NCBI RefSeq assembly: GCF_026191635.1 | Contig: NZ_JAKRRW010000001.1 | Coordinates: forward strand, 434,001-498,000 | Direction: 5' to 3' | DNA: 64,000 bases | Source: Photobacterium obscurum | GTDB lineage: Bacteria > Pseudomonadota > Gammaproteobacteria > Enterobacterales > Vibrionaceae | In this document: piece by piece, positions 50,558 to 58,408 of the stretch | Position numbering within the stretch: the stretch's first letter is position 1 | Layout: each line of letters opens with the position of its first letter | The notes under the pieces: model-generated | Told to the model about the DNA's origin: nothing | The model's input: only the letters and a program-made list of their open reading frames with translations | Database searches by the model: none | Made by a program: the position numbers and the translations under genes

Positions 50558-51160
50558 TTAGTAGAGCTTATGGCGTCCAGCAATTGAATGGGATAATGTC
50601 GTCCCGTCAACCAGCTCCAACTCTCCCCCAACAGGTACACCGTGGGCAATACGAGTCGCAGGTACATCATATTCACTACAAAGCTCGGCAATATAATGAG
50701 CCGTTGCTTCTCCCTCGACAGTAGGGTTCGTTGCCAAGATAAGCTCGGCAATCTGCTCGTTTTGCAGCCGAAACTCCAACACGTCAAGGCCGATATCCGA
50801 CGGACCAATCCCATCAAGCGGTGATAGGTGCCCCATCAAGACAAAATAACGCCCAGAAAACTGTCCCGTAGACTCTACTGCCACAATATCTGCCGGGCTT
50901 TCGACCACACAGATCTGGCCGTTTTCCTGACGACGAGGATTGGCGCAGATTGCGCAAATTTCCTCTTCCGTAAATGTACGGCAGCTCTCGCAATGACCGA
51001 TTTCCGTCATCGCTTTGCTCAGGGCGTCTGCCAGTTGCAGGCCTCCCTGTCGATTACGCTGCAACAAATTGAAGGCCATACGCTGTGCCGACTTGGGGCC
51101 AACCCCAGGCAGACAACGTAAGGCCTCCATTAGTTGTTCCAGCAATAGACTGGTACGCAT
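50558..51160 (-). CDS. recR: Recombination mediator RecR
   Basis: This 200-residue protein has an N-terminal helix-hairpin-helix ([16 protein letters not shown]), a C4 zinc finger (CESC...CAIC) and a Toprim domain ([30 protein letters not shown]). With RecF/RecO it loads RecA on gaps. It starts 3 bp after ybaB in the dnaX-ybaB-recR operon. Confidence 0.97.
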   Translation of the reverse strand: MRTSLLLEQLMEALRCLPGVGPKSAQRMAFNLLQRNRQGGLQLADALSKAMTEIGHCESCRTFTEEEICAICANPRRQENGQICVVESPADIVAVESTGQFSGRYFVLMGHLSPLDGIGPSDIGLDVLEFRLQNEQIAELILATNPTVEGEATAHYIAELCSEYDVPATRIAHGVPVGGELELVDGTTLSHSIAGRHKLY

Positions 51161-51163
51161 TGA

Positions 51164-51493
51164 TTAGAATGGCATCTTGAAGCCAGCTGGTAGGTTCATA
51201 CCACCTGTTACACCGGCCATTTTTTCTTTCTGAGCTTCTTCGATACGACGTGCTGCATCATTGAACGCCGCCGCGATCAAATCTTCCAGCATGTCTTTGT
51301 CGTCTTCCATCAAGCTATCATCAAGCTCTACACGACGAACACTGTGGCTACCAGTCAGAGTCACTTTAACCAGGCCAGCACCAGATTCACCGGTTACTTC
51401 CATGTTTGCGATCTCTTCTTGCATCTGTTGCATGCGCTCTTGCATCTGCTGCGCCTGCTTCATCATGTTCGCCATACCGCCTTTACCAAACAT
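51164..51493 (-). CDS. ybaB: Nucleoid-associated protein YbaB/EbfC
   Basis: A 109-residue protein with an N-terminal Met/Gln-rich coiled coil ([18 protein letters not shown]) and the YbaB core ([15 protein letters not shown]). It forms DNA-binding dimers and is almost always encoded between dnaX and recR, as here. Its exact role in nucleoid structure or repair is not settled. Confidence 0.95.
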   Translation of the reverse strand: MFGKGGMANMMKQAQQMQERMQQMQEEIANMEVTGESGAGLVKVTLTGSHSVRRVELDDSLMEDDKDMLEDLIAAAFNDAARRIEEAQKEKMAGVTGGMNLPAGFKMPF

Positions 51494-51521
51494 ATACTCT
51501 CTCTCTATTGGTCTGGTTAAT

Positions 51522-53750
51522 CTATAAGGGTCTCACGCTTTCTTCATCCAGCGCAGCAGCAAACCGCTGGCAGATAAAGTTCACGTTGGGATCACTCAAC
51601 AAACTATGTTTTGCCTGATCCAGTTTTTGCTGATAAATCGCCTCTCGCCATTCTAATGGTGATCGGCCTTTATCATTAAATTCAATCATCAGCTCTATCT
51701 GTGTTTCAAATAATTCAGACAAAGCCTGTGCCAGCTGTTCGCGGGCTTTTGGCGTATCTAGATGCTTCTGCGACTGGCGTAAAAACAAAGTCACCTTGTC
51801 GTCATCGCGTTCCAGCGCTGAATTAAGAGCCAGCTGCTGAACCATACGCCCTACATTTAGCTTAGTTACTAAATCTGACCAACTATCCTGATTTGCCGCT
51901 TCTTTGACAAGTAATTTCGCCATCTCTGGCGTTTTTTCATGCTCCAAAGCCCGCTTTAACGTACCCGGCGCAACTTCCTGCTTCGCATCTTCTGCCTTAG
52001 GTTGAGCCATCGGCTTCCACTGATATTCTTCATCTCTCGGCTTGGTTGCCTGTGAAGCAGTGATTCCCGGCGCTGGCATCGCTGATACTCCATGATCTGA
52101 AGCAGACTGACCGGTATGCTTGGTGGCAATTCGGTCTAGTACATTGGTTGCGACTTTTTTAGCTGGCGCCGATTCAATCTTTTTTGCTGAGGATGATCCC
52201 TCACTGCCGCGCTTATTCTGACTTCGCAGCTTGTTTCTGGCAGCCAACAAGCCGGACGCTGCCGACGCAGGTTGCGACGGTGCGGCTGGTTGAGCAGCTG
52301 GCATCTGCTGTTGCTGCACTGGAGCCGGCGTGTCATAGCCTGCCGGTACCTGCTGGGGCATTTCAGACGGTGTCATCGGCATCGAGGGTGCAGCAGGCTG
52401 CTGGTAATGTGGCTGAGAATAGTTCCCTTGCTGCGGTTGCGCCTGCGGCATTGACTGCGAAGCCGGTTGTTGTTGCTGTACAGGAGCAACTTGCTGAGGC
52501 GGAACCGAGGCCTGCTGTTGTCCATTGCTCATCTGAGCTTTCAGCGCCTGCACGCGTTGCATGCCTTGTTGGCCTTGCTGCCCTTGCTGCCCTTGCAACG
52601 AGCGGCTTTGAGCGGCAGGCTCTGTTGCCGGTATTGCAACAGCCTGTGGTGTGATCCCCTGTCCCGAAAGCGGACGGAATGCCAGCATTCTCAGTAATAC
52701 CATTTCAAGGCCAGTACGACCATCCGGCGCAAAGGCCAGGTCCTGCCGACCTTGCAGGGCAATTTGATAGCACAGCTGAACTTCCTGCGGAACCATTTCT
52801 TTGCTCAGTGCGATCACGCGTTCGGCATCGGGTGCGGTCTCGTCTAATGAGGCCGACAACGCCTGATACATAGCAACCCGGTGCAACTGAGCTGCAAGTT
52901 CCCGTAGCAAACTATCCCACTCAACGCCCACACCGGCCAGCTCTTCTAGGCATGCCATTGCAGACTGGGCTTCGCCCTGCGCCATCGCTTCCAGCAGATA
53001 AAGTGCTTGTTCGGTATTCAGTGTGCCAAGCATCGCTGAGACAGTATCGGCAACAACCTGGCCATTACCCAAAGCAATAGCCTGATCGGCCAAACTAAGC
53101 GCATCACGCATACTGCCTTCTGCCGCTCTCGCCAATAAGCTCAATGCCCTTGGCTCGTGTTCGACCTGCTCCTGGGTCAATACGTTCTCAAGCTGAGACT
53201 GAATTTGCGTGTTATCTAGGTGCTTCAGGTGAAACTGCAGGCAGCGCGACAGAATAGTCACCGGCAGCTTTTGCGGATCCGTGGTTGCCAGAATAAATTT
53301 GACGTATTCCGGTGGCTCTTCCAGCGTTTTAAGCAGGGCATTAAAGCTATGACGAGACAGCATGTGTACTTCGTCAATCAGGTAGACCTTAAAACGGCCA
53401 CGGGCAGGCTTATACTGAACGTTATCAAGCAACTCACGGGTATCTTCAACTTTGGTCCGCGACGCCGCATCGATCTCCAGCAAATCAACAAAACGCCCTT
53501 CATCAATTTCTCGGCAAGTCTCACACTGTCCGCATGGCGTTGCCGTGACCCCCTGCTCACAATTTAGCCCTTTGGCAAAGATACGGGCAATGGTGGTTTT
53601 GCCCACCCCTCGGGTGCCACTAAACAGATAGGCGTGATGAAGACGGTTATGGGCAAGCGCATTGGCCAGTGCCGTTAATACATGGGACTGTCCAACAACA
53701 TCGTCGAATTGATGCGGTCGCCATTTCCGAGCCAGAACCTGATAACTCAT
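51522..53750 (-). CDS. dnaX: DNA polymerase III subunits tau and (by frameshift) gamma
   Basis: The full-length 742-residue tau has a AAA+ clamp-loader ATPase with Walker [10 protein letters not shown], a zinc module ([16 protein letters not shown]), Walker B DEVHML and a sensor region. A Gln/Pro/Ala-rich linker (about 395-515, QQGQQG repeats) and the C-terminal tau-specific domains for alpha and DnaB contacts follow. It is longer than E. coli tau (643), mostly through this linker. An in-frame A-AAA-AAG slippery site at codons 523-524 predicts a 525-residue gamma form. Confidence 0.96.
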   Translation of the reverse strand: MSYQVLARKWRPHQFDDVVGQSHVLTALANALAHNRLHHAYLFSGTRGVGKTTIARIFAKGLNCEQGVTATPCGQCETCREIDEGRFVDLLEIDAASRTKVEDTRELLDNVQYKPARGRFKVYLIDEVHMLSRHSFNALLKTLEEPPEYVKFILATTDPQKLPVTILSRCLQFHLKHLDNTQIQSQLENVLTQEQVEHEPRALSLLARAAEGSMRDALSLADQAIALGNGQVVADTVSAMLGTLNTEQALYLLEAMAQGEAQSAMACLEELAGVGVEWDSLLRELAAQLHRVAMYQALSASLDETAPDAERVIALSKEMVPQEVQLCYQIALQGRQDLAFAPDGRTGLEMVLLRMLAFRPLSGQGITPQAVAIPATEPAAQSRSLQGQQGQQGQQGMQRVQALKAQMSNGQQQASVPPQQVAPVQQQQPASQSMPQAQPQQGNYSQPHYQQPAAPSMPMTPSEMPQQVPAGYDTPAPVQQQQMPAAQPAAPSQPASAASGLLAARNKLRSQNKRGSEGSSSAKKIESAPAKKVATNVLDRIATKHTGQSASDHGVSAMPAPGITASQATKPRDEEYQWKPMAQPKAEDAKQEVAPGTLKRALEHEKTPEMAKLLVKEAANQDSWSDLVTKLNVGRMVQQLALNSALERDDDKVTLFLRQSQKHLDTPKAREQLAQALSELFETQIELMIEFNDKGRSPLEWREAIYQQKLDQAKHSLLSDPNVNFICQRFAAALDEESVRPL
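52174..52202 (-). promoter_or_regulatory. Programmed -1 ribosomal frameshift site in dnaX
   Basis: The minus strand reads GCA AAA AAG ATT GA at 52187-52174, with A-AAA-AAG in the correct phase. After a -1 slip the next codons are GAT (Asp) then TGA stop at 52176-52174. This mirrors E. coli dnaX, where one residue is added before a stop. A Shine-Dalgarno-like GAGGGA (52202-52197) lies 11 nt upstream of the heptamer, also as in E. coli. Confidence 0.85.
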
Positions 53751-53863
53751 GTTTACAAACCTTACAGAATCAAGAGCTCAATGCTAGCACAGGGAGGAAA
53801 TTTGAGCGAGAGGGCGCCACCATGAGCGCCCAATCATTAGCCAGATAGAACTAGCTAAGAGAA

Positions 53864-54409
53864 TTAGTGACCGTCGAAGTCACAAATGCTGTAAACATTC
53901 AGGCCGATAGCTTCCAGACGGTCAGCACCGCCAAGCTCAGGCAGATTGATCACAAATGCCGCATCTTCAACAACACCACCAAGGCGGCGAACCAACTTAG
54001 TCGTTGCTTCAATCGTCCCGCCGGTTGCCAGCAAATCGTCAACCAGAAGAACGTTATCGCCTTCGGCGATCGCATCGGTATGGATCTCTAGCGTATCCTG
54101 ACCGTATTCAAGCTCATAGTCTTCGCCAATCACTTCACGCGGCAGTTTGCCCGGCTTGCGCACTGGCACAAAACCAACACCCAGCTCTAGGGCTAGCGGC
54201 GCACCGAACAGAAAGCCACGAGCTTCGGTACCAATCACCTTGGTAATGCCTTTGTCACGATATTGCTCTAGCAGAACCTGCATGGTTGCACGATAGGCTG
54301 ATGGGTCTTCCATCAGGCTGGTTACATCGCGAAATAAAATGCCAGGCTTTGGGTAGTCCGGGATAGATTTAATACTGCTCTTGATCAAAGCTAGTTTTTC
54401 TTGAGTCAT
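53864..54409 (-). CDS. apt: Adenine phosphoribosyltransferase
   Basis: This 181-residue PRTase has the PRPP-binding motif [13 protein letters not shown] and the adenine-side FLFGAPLAL loop. It salvages adenine to AMP. It lies upstream of dnaX as in E. coli. The 3' gap to dnaX is 113 bp. Confidence 0.96.
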   Translation of the reverse strand: MTQEKLALIKSSIKSIPDYPKPGILFRDVTSLMEDPSAYRATMQVLLEQYRDKGITKVIGTEARGFLFGAPLALELGVGFVPVRKPGKLPREVIGEDYELEYGQDTLEIHTDAIAEGDNVLLVDDLLATGGTIEATTKLVRRLGGVVEDAAFVINLPELGGADRLEAIGLNVYSICDFDGH

Positions 54410-54601
54410 AATCGTTTTCCGTGCACCAGTTTACGCAAGTGCTGTAGAGCTAATCAAAAAAGCCTGCTTACAAACGCTGTCAGCAGGCCATAAATTCCAA
54501 TAGCAAATAGTATTGATTTTCACCGACTGGAGCAACTAATACCACGGGATCTTTGTCATGAATCAAAAGATCCCATCACCAGAAAAACCAGGAAAGGCCT
54601 T

Positions 54602-54654
54602 ATACCAAACTAAATAATTATCTGGCCTATCAGCGAGATTGTTCAGTTTGGTAT
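54602..54654. repeat. Minimal 53-bp copy of the ATACCAA repeat family
   Basis: It starts ATACCAAACTAAATAATTAT, contains TCTGGCCTATCAGCGAGATTG, and ends CAGTTTGGTAT, the inverse of its start. It is a short, hairpin-capable version of the 265-bp element at 55313-55577, lying between ybaN and apt. Confidence 0.75.
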
Positions 54655-54662
54655 TACAACAA

Positions 54663-55070
54663 CTACTTACTCGACGGTAAGTTTGAGGTAGTCGATACCG
54701 AGGGTAATTCAATGACTGGCAGGCGGTTAAACCAAAACAATAAAATGCTTGCAATCACAATCAACATAACTTTGTGCCAAAGCAGCGGTACTAAGTAGAT
54801 AGAGAGCAGAAAACTGAGGACAATAGTGCAGTTTGCTCGGCGCTTTACGGTCGATGAGACCCCGCCATGTTGGTGCCAGTTTTGTAAAATAGGACCAAAG
54901 TGAGGGTGATGATGAAGCCAGCGGCTGATGCGAGGAGAACCCCGCATAAAACAGGCACTGGCTAATAACAAGAAAGGGGTCGTCGGTAGCAAAGGTAAAA
55001 ATATACCTATGACGCCGAGGGTGACACATAGCCAACCACAACCTAACAGTAGGACTCGCTTAATGAAGAT
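54663..55070 (-). CDS. ybaN: YbaN/DUF454 inner-membrane protein with no standard start codon
   Basis: The frame encodes about 135 residues that follow E. coli YbaN closely: GWLCVTLGVIGIFLPLLPTTPF, CFMRGSPRISRWL, and RLPVIE at the end of the last helix. Three hydrophobic helices fit this family of unknown function, and its place next to apt is conserved. No in-frame ATG, GTG or TTG lies upstream of the conserved N-terminus. The candidates are ATC at 55070, 6 nt after AGGGGGAG, or ATT at 55064, which aligns with the E. coli Met. Alternatively, an ATG at 55089 is out of frame by one base at a run of five G (minus strand, 55083-55079). The gene is either non-AUG started, frameshifted, or miscalled. 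Confidence 0.7.
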   Translation of the reverse strand: MFIKRVLLLGCGWLCVTLGVIGIFLPLLPTTPFLLLASACFMRGSPRISRWLHHHPHFGPILQNWHQHGGVSSTVKRRANCTIVLSFLLSIYLVPLLWHKVMLIVIASILLFWFNRLPVIELPSVSTTSNLPSSK

Positions 55071-55129
55071 GTTACTCTCCCCCTTTCATTGAACTAGGGA
55101 TAACATACCACTAATAGTTGGAACATCAA

Positions 55130-55246
55130 CTAGTGCGCGATGATCCCCAACCAAGTTAAACTTGCCGGTAGTGTTGGTAATGCAAGTGCTATCAGAAAAC
55201 CAACAAAATACTTAACGTTGTACGGGTCTTTAAAACCGTGCTCCAT
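55130..55246 (-). CDS. Candidate 38-residue membrane miniprotein
   Basis: A 39-codon frame starting MEHGFKDPYNVKYF, with a hydrophobic helix (VGFLIALALPTLPASLTWLGIIA) and a terminal His. AAGGA lies 8 nt upstream of ATG. I do not recognise a family. The ordered codons, the ribosome binding site and the single amphipathic-to-hydrophobic layout suggest a real small membrane protein. It is upstream of ybaN on the same strand and could be cotranscribed with it. Confidence 0.5.
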   Translation of the reverse strand: MEHGFKDPYNVKYFVGFLIALALPTLPASLTWLGIIAH

Positions 55247-55312
55247 GGTATGCTTCCTTTATAGGGCGTGTAAACGACTGACTGTTTGAAGCTTCATTGG
55301 CTCCAAATCATG

Positions 55313-55577
55313 ATACCAAGCTGAGCAATTATCTGTTCCAATCAGAGCGATGCTAGCCGCTTGAGAGCAACCCAAAGTGATGAAGATATAGTCGTTCTAC
55401 ATCAAAGCAATTTGGGGTAGGTATCGAGCGGCTAGCACGCTCCCGAAGGGCGAGTTGTAAAAGCACAGCTACTGTGTTGCTTGATTTTGATGGATATGAA
55501 CACACCTGCAATCAAGCGCCTTGTATCTGAGCCTTTTCAATCTCGCTGATAGGCCAGATAATTACTCAGTTTGGTAT
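55313..55577. repeat. 265-bp MITE-like element with terminal inverted repeats
   Basis: The left end ATACCAAGCTGAGCAATTAT is mirrored at the right end, whose inverse reads ATACCAAACTGAGTAATTAT. The similarity extends about 40 bp into TATCTG..CYATCAG. Inside, GCTAGCCGCTTGA near 55352 and the inverted form of GCTAGCCGCTCGA near 55427 form a second nested inverted repeat. There is no ORF of note. Related copies at 21313 and 54602 suggest a mobile or formerly mobile non-autonomous family. Confidence 0.75.
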
Positions 55578-55729
55578 TACACCCACTATATAGGATTAAG
55601 AATGCGACAAAAACCGATGGAAATTATGGGTATTAAGCCTATTACTCTATAAAGGTTTGATTCAAATCACAATCAAACAACGAAACCGTTTTAGACTAAA
55701 ATTATCACCAATAAAGATAATATAGAGAT

Positions 55730-56092
55730 ATGACAACGTCAGAGATTACTTACCAGCAACTAAAGACGCATTTAGAGCAAGAGCACGGCCAGCTAGCCAA
55801 AGAGCTTAAGCACGAAATGTTGCTCAATACCCTTGTTCCTTCAGCAACGGCAATAGAACAGGCCGATCTCAATGAGCTGATCATGATGGCAAAATCTTCA
55901 TTTATTCCAAACTTGTTTGATTTAGCGATGAGAGTGGAAAAAGTGGATGCCGCCGTTTGCTCAATTAAGCTGGGTATGTATGGCCTGTGCGTTGACTGCG
56001 ACGAAGAAATTGAGCTTAACGAACTGCAGGCAGATCCGGCACAGCCGCGCTGTCATTCTTGCCGTGAACACAGCCGTTATCATCATGACTGA
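55730..56092 (+). CDS. DksA/TraR-type zinc-finger protein
   Basis: A 120-residue protein with an N-terminal helical coiled region and a C-terminal C4 zinc finger (CVDC ... CHSC) of the DksA/TraR class, near residues 87-112. Such proteins bind the RNA polymerase secondary channel. This one is shorter than DksA (151), and I do not see the coiled-coil tip DxxDxA motif, so DksA-like activity is uncertain. It stands alone between repeats and DUF2057. Confidence 0.8.
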   Translation: MTTSEITYQQLKTHLEQEHGQLAKELKHEMLLNTLVPSATAIEQADLNELIMMAKSSFIPNLFDLAMRVEKVDAAVCSIKLGMYGLCVDCDEEIELNELQADPAQPRCHSCREHSRYHHD

Positions 56093-56178
56093 TTATTTCA
56101 TCTAACGCGGGACAAATCTCTGTAGATTACTCATTGCCCCGCATTAACTCCGGATTGGTGATACCGGATGATCGCCGA

Positions 56179-56817
56179 TCATTGCGCGTCTTGAGCTTTT
56201 GTCCACTGATGAAACGCTGCTTTTTCTTCCGCATTCGCCTTGCTATACCAAAGCTTAAGTTGTGCTAAGGCATCACCGGTTATTTTCACTTCGCCCTGCT
56301 GGGTAACTTCAACAGCCGCCTGTTTCAGATCAACGGCATAGCCTTGCTCAAACGTAATGCCCTGCTGGCGGTTATAGTCTGCGACTAAGGCTTCCATATC
56401 GCTAAATGCGGCAAAGCCCTTCCCCTGAAGTTCAACATACTCAAGTTTACGAGAAGCCCCACTGGCCAATTCAAGCATCCATTCAGGGTTGCGTTCAAAG
56501 TACGCCTTGGCCTGAGTCAATGTCGATAGACGTGGCAATACAATGGTGGCATCTTCACTGGGTACATCAAGCTCAAACAAGTATGGGCGGGTGGTATACA
56601 TTTTCGTCTTTGAACCACTTTTCAGCTCACCCTCATAGCGCACAACCACCTGGTGTTTACCTTCAGCCAAATCCAGGCTTTCGGTTGGTGACCAAAATGA
56701 CGACTCGACTTTCTTACCATCGACAACAAGCAGCTTGATATTCTCGCCAGTCGACAGAACCGCAGCCTGAAGGCTCAACGGCATTGCAAGCAAACCTGCA
56801 ATCACTAACTTGTTCAT
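56179..56817 (-). CDS. DUF2057 (YccT-like) periplasmic protein
   Basis: A 212-residue exported protein with a signal peptide ([18 protein letters not shown], cleavage before AVLST). The DUF2057 core has [30 protein letters not shown] and [24 protein letters not shown]. coli YccT belongs here and has been tied to curli regulation, but the role in Vibrionaceae is unknown. It is convergent with the DksA-like gene. Confidence 0.85.
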   Translation of the reverse strand: MNKLVIAGLLAMPLSLQAAVLSTGENIKLLVVDGKKVESSFWSPTESLDLAEGKHQVVVRYEGELKSGSKTKMYTTRPYLFELDVPSEDATIVLPRLSTLTQAKAYFERNPEWMLELASGASRKLEYVELQGKGFAAFSDMEALVADYNRQQGITFEQGYAVDLKQAAVEVTQQGEVKITGDALAQLKLWYSKANAEEKAAFHQWTKAQDAQ

Positions 56818-56858
56818 TCTCTTCCCTATTCAATAATAAATCCAAAGTCTAAAATAAC

Positions 56859-56885
56859 AAAAAGCCGCCCAAAAGGCGGCTTTTT
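56859..56885 (-). terminator. Terminator after the second porin gene
   Basis: AAAAAGCCGCC pairs with GGCGGCTTTTT across a C-A4 loop. The A run supplies the U tail for leftward transcripts, 29 bp past the porin stop. Confidence 0.88.
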
Positions 56886-56913
56886 CAAGAAGAATTCTTA
56901 GATTAAGTCAATC

Positions 56914-57873
56914 TTAGAATAGTACTTCCATACCAACTAGGTAACCTACATCTAGGTCAGTTGCATCGCTATCAGCCCAACCTAGCTCACCGTATACTTT
57001 CACGTTGCTGTGTAGCTTGTGAGTAACGTTAGCGTAAACGTTGTCAACAGTGTTGTCATCGTCGTCAGCACGGTTGTAACCTAGAGCAAATGTGTTTTTA
57101 CCCATGGTGTAAGAACCAGCAAGTTCGATTAGGTCAACATCAGTAAGAGTCGCGCCAGCAACTTTCTGCTCAACGTTACCGTAAGATGCAGCGAATGCGA
57201 ATGCACCCATTACGTACTCACCTTCAAGGTTGAAACCATCAATTTCAACTTTGTTAGCTACAGTTGATGCGCTCTCAGCTGTGTAGTAGTAACCACGTAC
57301 GTCGAAATCAGCAAAACGAGCACCTAGGCGCGCATCTGTGATTGTACCGTTCGTGTTTAGGAAATCTGAAGCTGGCTCAGCACCTTCAGCATCTAGGTCG
57401 TGAGAAACACCGAAGTAGAACTGACCGTTATCGAATACGTACTTGATAGTTTCAGAACCTTCAGTACCCGCTAGGAAGTCTAGCTGCTCGAAGCCTAGCT
57501 CGTAGTCTTTACCGATACCTGCATCATCAGAGATAAGTAGCTGACGACCGAAAGTTAGCGTACCGAAATCAGCGCTGCCAAGACCAACCCATAGTTCGTC
57601 GTTTGTTACTTCACTTTTTTCGAACGCAAAACCAATACCACCAACAGCGTTTAGCTGGCTAGTAACTGCGATAGTTGTATTTAGCTGTAGGTCACCATCA
57701 TCTAGGTGAATACCTGCATCGTCGTTTGACTTGTCACTTTGGATTGGCTGTAGGTATTGAACTTCAGCTGCTGCTGAAAGGTCAACAATTACGCCGTCTG
57801 CATCATATAGGTTGATACCTGCTTGTGCAGAACCTGCTGCTAGAACTGATAGTGCTAGAAGAGTCTTTTTCAT
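56914..57873 (-). CDS. Outer-membrane porin
   Basis: A 319-residue porin with a signal peptide (MKKTLLALSVLAAGSAQA, cleavage before GINLY) and alternating beta-strands with Asp-rich turns (DADDDDNTVDNVYANV). It ends on a C-terminal Phe (GMEVLF). It is shorter than, and distinct from, the OmpU-like porin at 49 kb. ATG at 57873 is chosen over an in-frame GTG 9 bp earlier. The upstream AT-rich region is long, suggesting regulated expression. Confidence 0.88.
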   Translation of the reverse strand: MKKTLLALSVLAAGSAQAGINLYDADGVIVDLSAAAEVQYLQPIQSDKSNDDAGIHLDDGDLQLNTTIAVTSQLNAVGGIGFAFEKSEVTNDELWVGLGSADFGTLTFGRQLLISDDAGIGKDYELGFEQLDFLAGTEGSETIKYVFDNGQFYFGVSHDLDAEGAEPASDFLNTNGTITDARLGARFADFDVRGYYYTAESASTVANKVEIDGFNLEGEYVMGAFAFAASYGNVEQKVAGATLTDVDLIELAGSYTMGKNTFALGYNRADDDDNTVDNVYANVTHKLHSNVKVYGELGWADSDATDLDVGYLVGMEVLF

Positions 57874-58408
57874 GATATCCACTGCCTTTTCTTATTTAGA
57901 TTGGAAATCCTATTCCGGAATTCCTTTTCTTTATAACCCCTCCGACTGTTATCCCTTTAAAACATAAAGAAAGATAAAAATCGCAGGTAAGTAATTTATG
58001 GACTCATCCTGACAGAATATTTATCTGCATGTCAAATTAGCTAAAAGAGAGCTCAAAAAACCTCAAACAAATTACCTTTCAACAACTTAGGTAAACAGCA
58101 GAACAAATAACCACCACAAAAAACATCGCAAATGACATTCATTCTCAAAAAGCCACTACCAACAAACCAACACAAAAAACTAAAAAAAAAGCAAAAAAAC
58201 ACAAGTACCAGCATAAAACACTATTACCCATGGGGTTGCGTGGTTAATCCCTTGTTTATAAACAACTCATTATACCTCTGGTGCAAGGTTCAATTTAGTT
58301 TCGTGACCAACATCTCATTTTTTTTAATTAATTCATCAGAACACGCTACCGCTCACATTTAGATGTTCGTGCTATAATGCCCAGCCTTGTCCTTACGAAG
58401 TTTCAGAT
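57874..58408. promoter_or_regulatory. Long porin/dinG divergent region
   Basis: About 535 AT-rich bases between the second porin and dinG. A 76-codon frame at 58132-58362 is Lys/Thr/Asn-rich with no ribosome binding site and is probably not real. Promoters for both neighbours must lie here. I see no LexA box (CTGT-N8-ACAG) before dinG by eye. Confidence 0.4.

Noticed and set aside
50398-50817. 139-codon minus-strand frame overlapping the 3' half of recR
   Set aside because: It is an out-of-frame shadow of the recR sequence on the same strand. recR itself has intact zinc-finger and Toprim motifs.
52153-52163. Second AAAAAAG run in dnaX as a frameshift site
   Set aside because: Here the codons are GCT AAA AAA GTC, so the heptamer is not in the A-AAA-AAG phase and the P-site codon would mispair after a -1 slip. 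The site at 52179-52185 is in phase.
54727-55041. 104-codon minus-strand frame over ybaN with an ATG start
   Set aside because: The ATG is attractive, but the translated product has no family resemblance. The other frame reproduces YbaN motifs along its whole length.
55079-55083. Calling ybaN a definite pseudogene
   Set aside because: The body of the protein is intact and well matched to its family. A single homopolymer base or a rare start codon can explain the missing AUG, so the gene is reported as uncertain and not broken.
58132-58362. 76-codon + strand frame between the second porin and dinG
   Set aside because: Composition is that of AT-rich noncoding DNA (Lys, Asn, Thr runs), with no ribosome binding site and no domain-like pattern.
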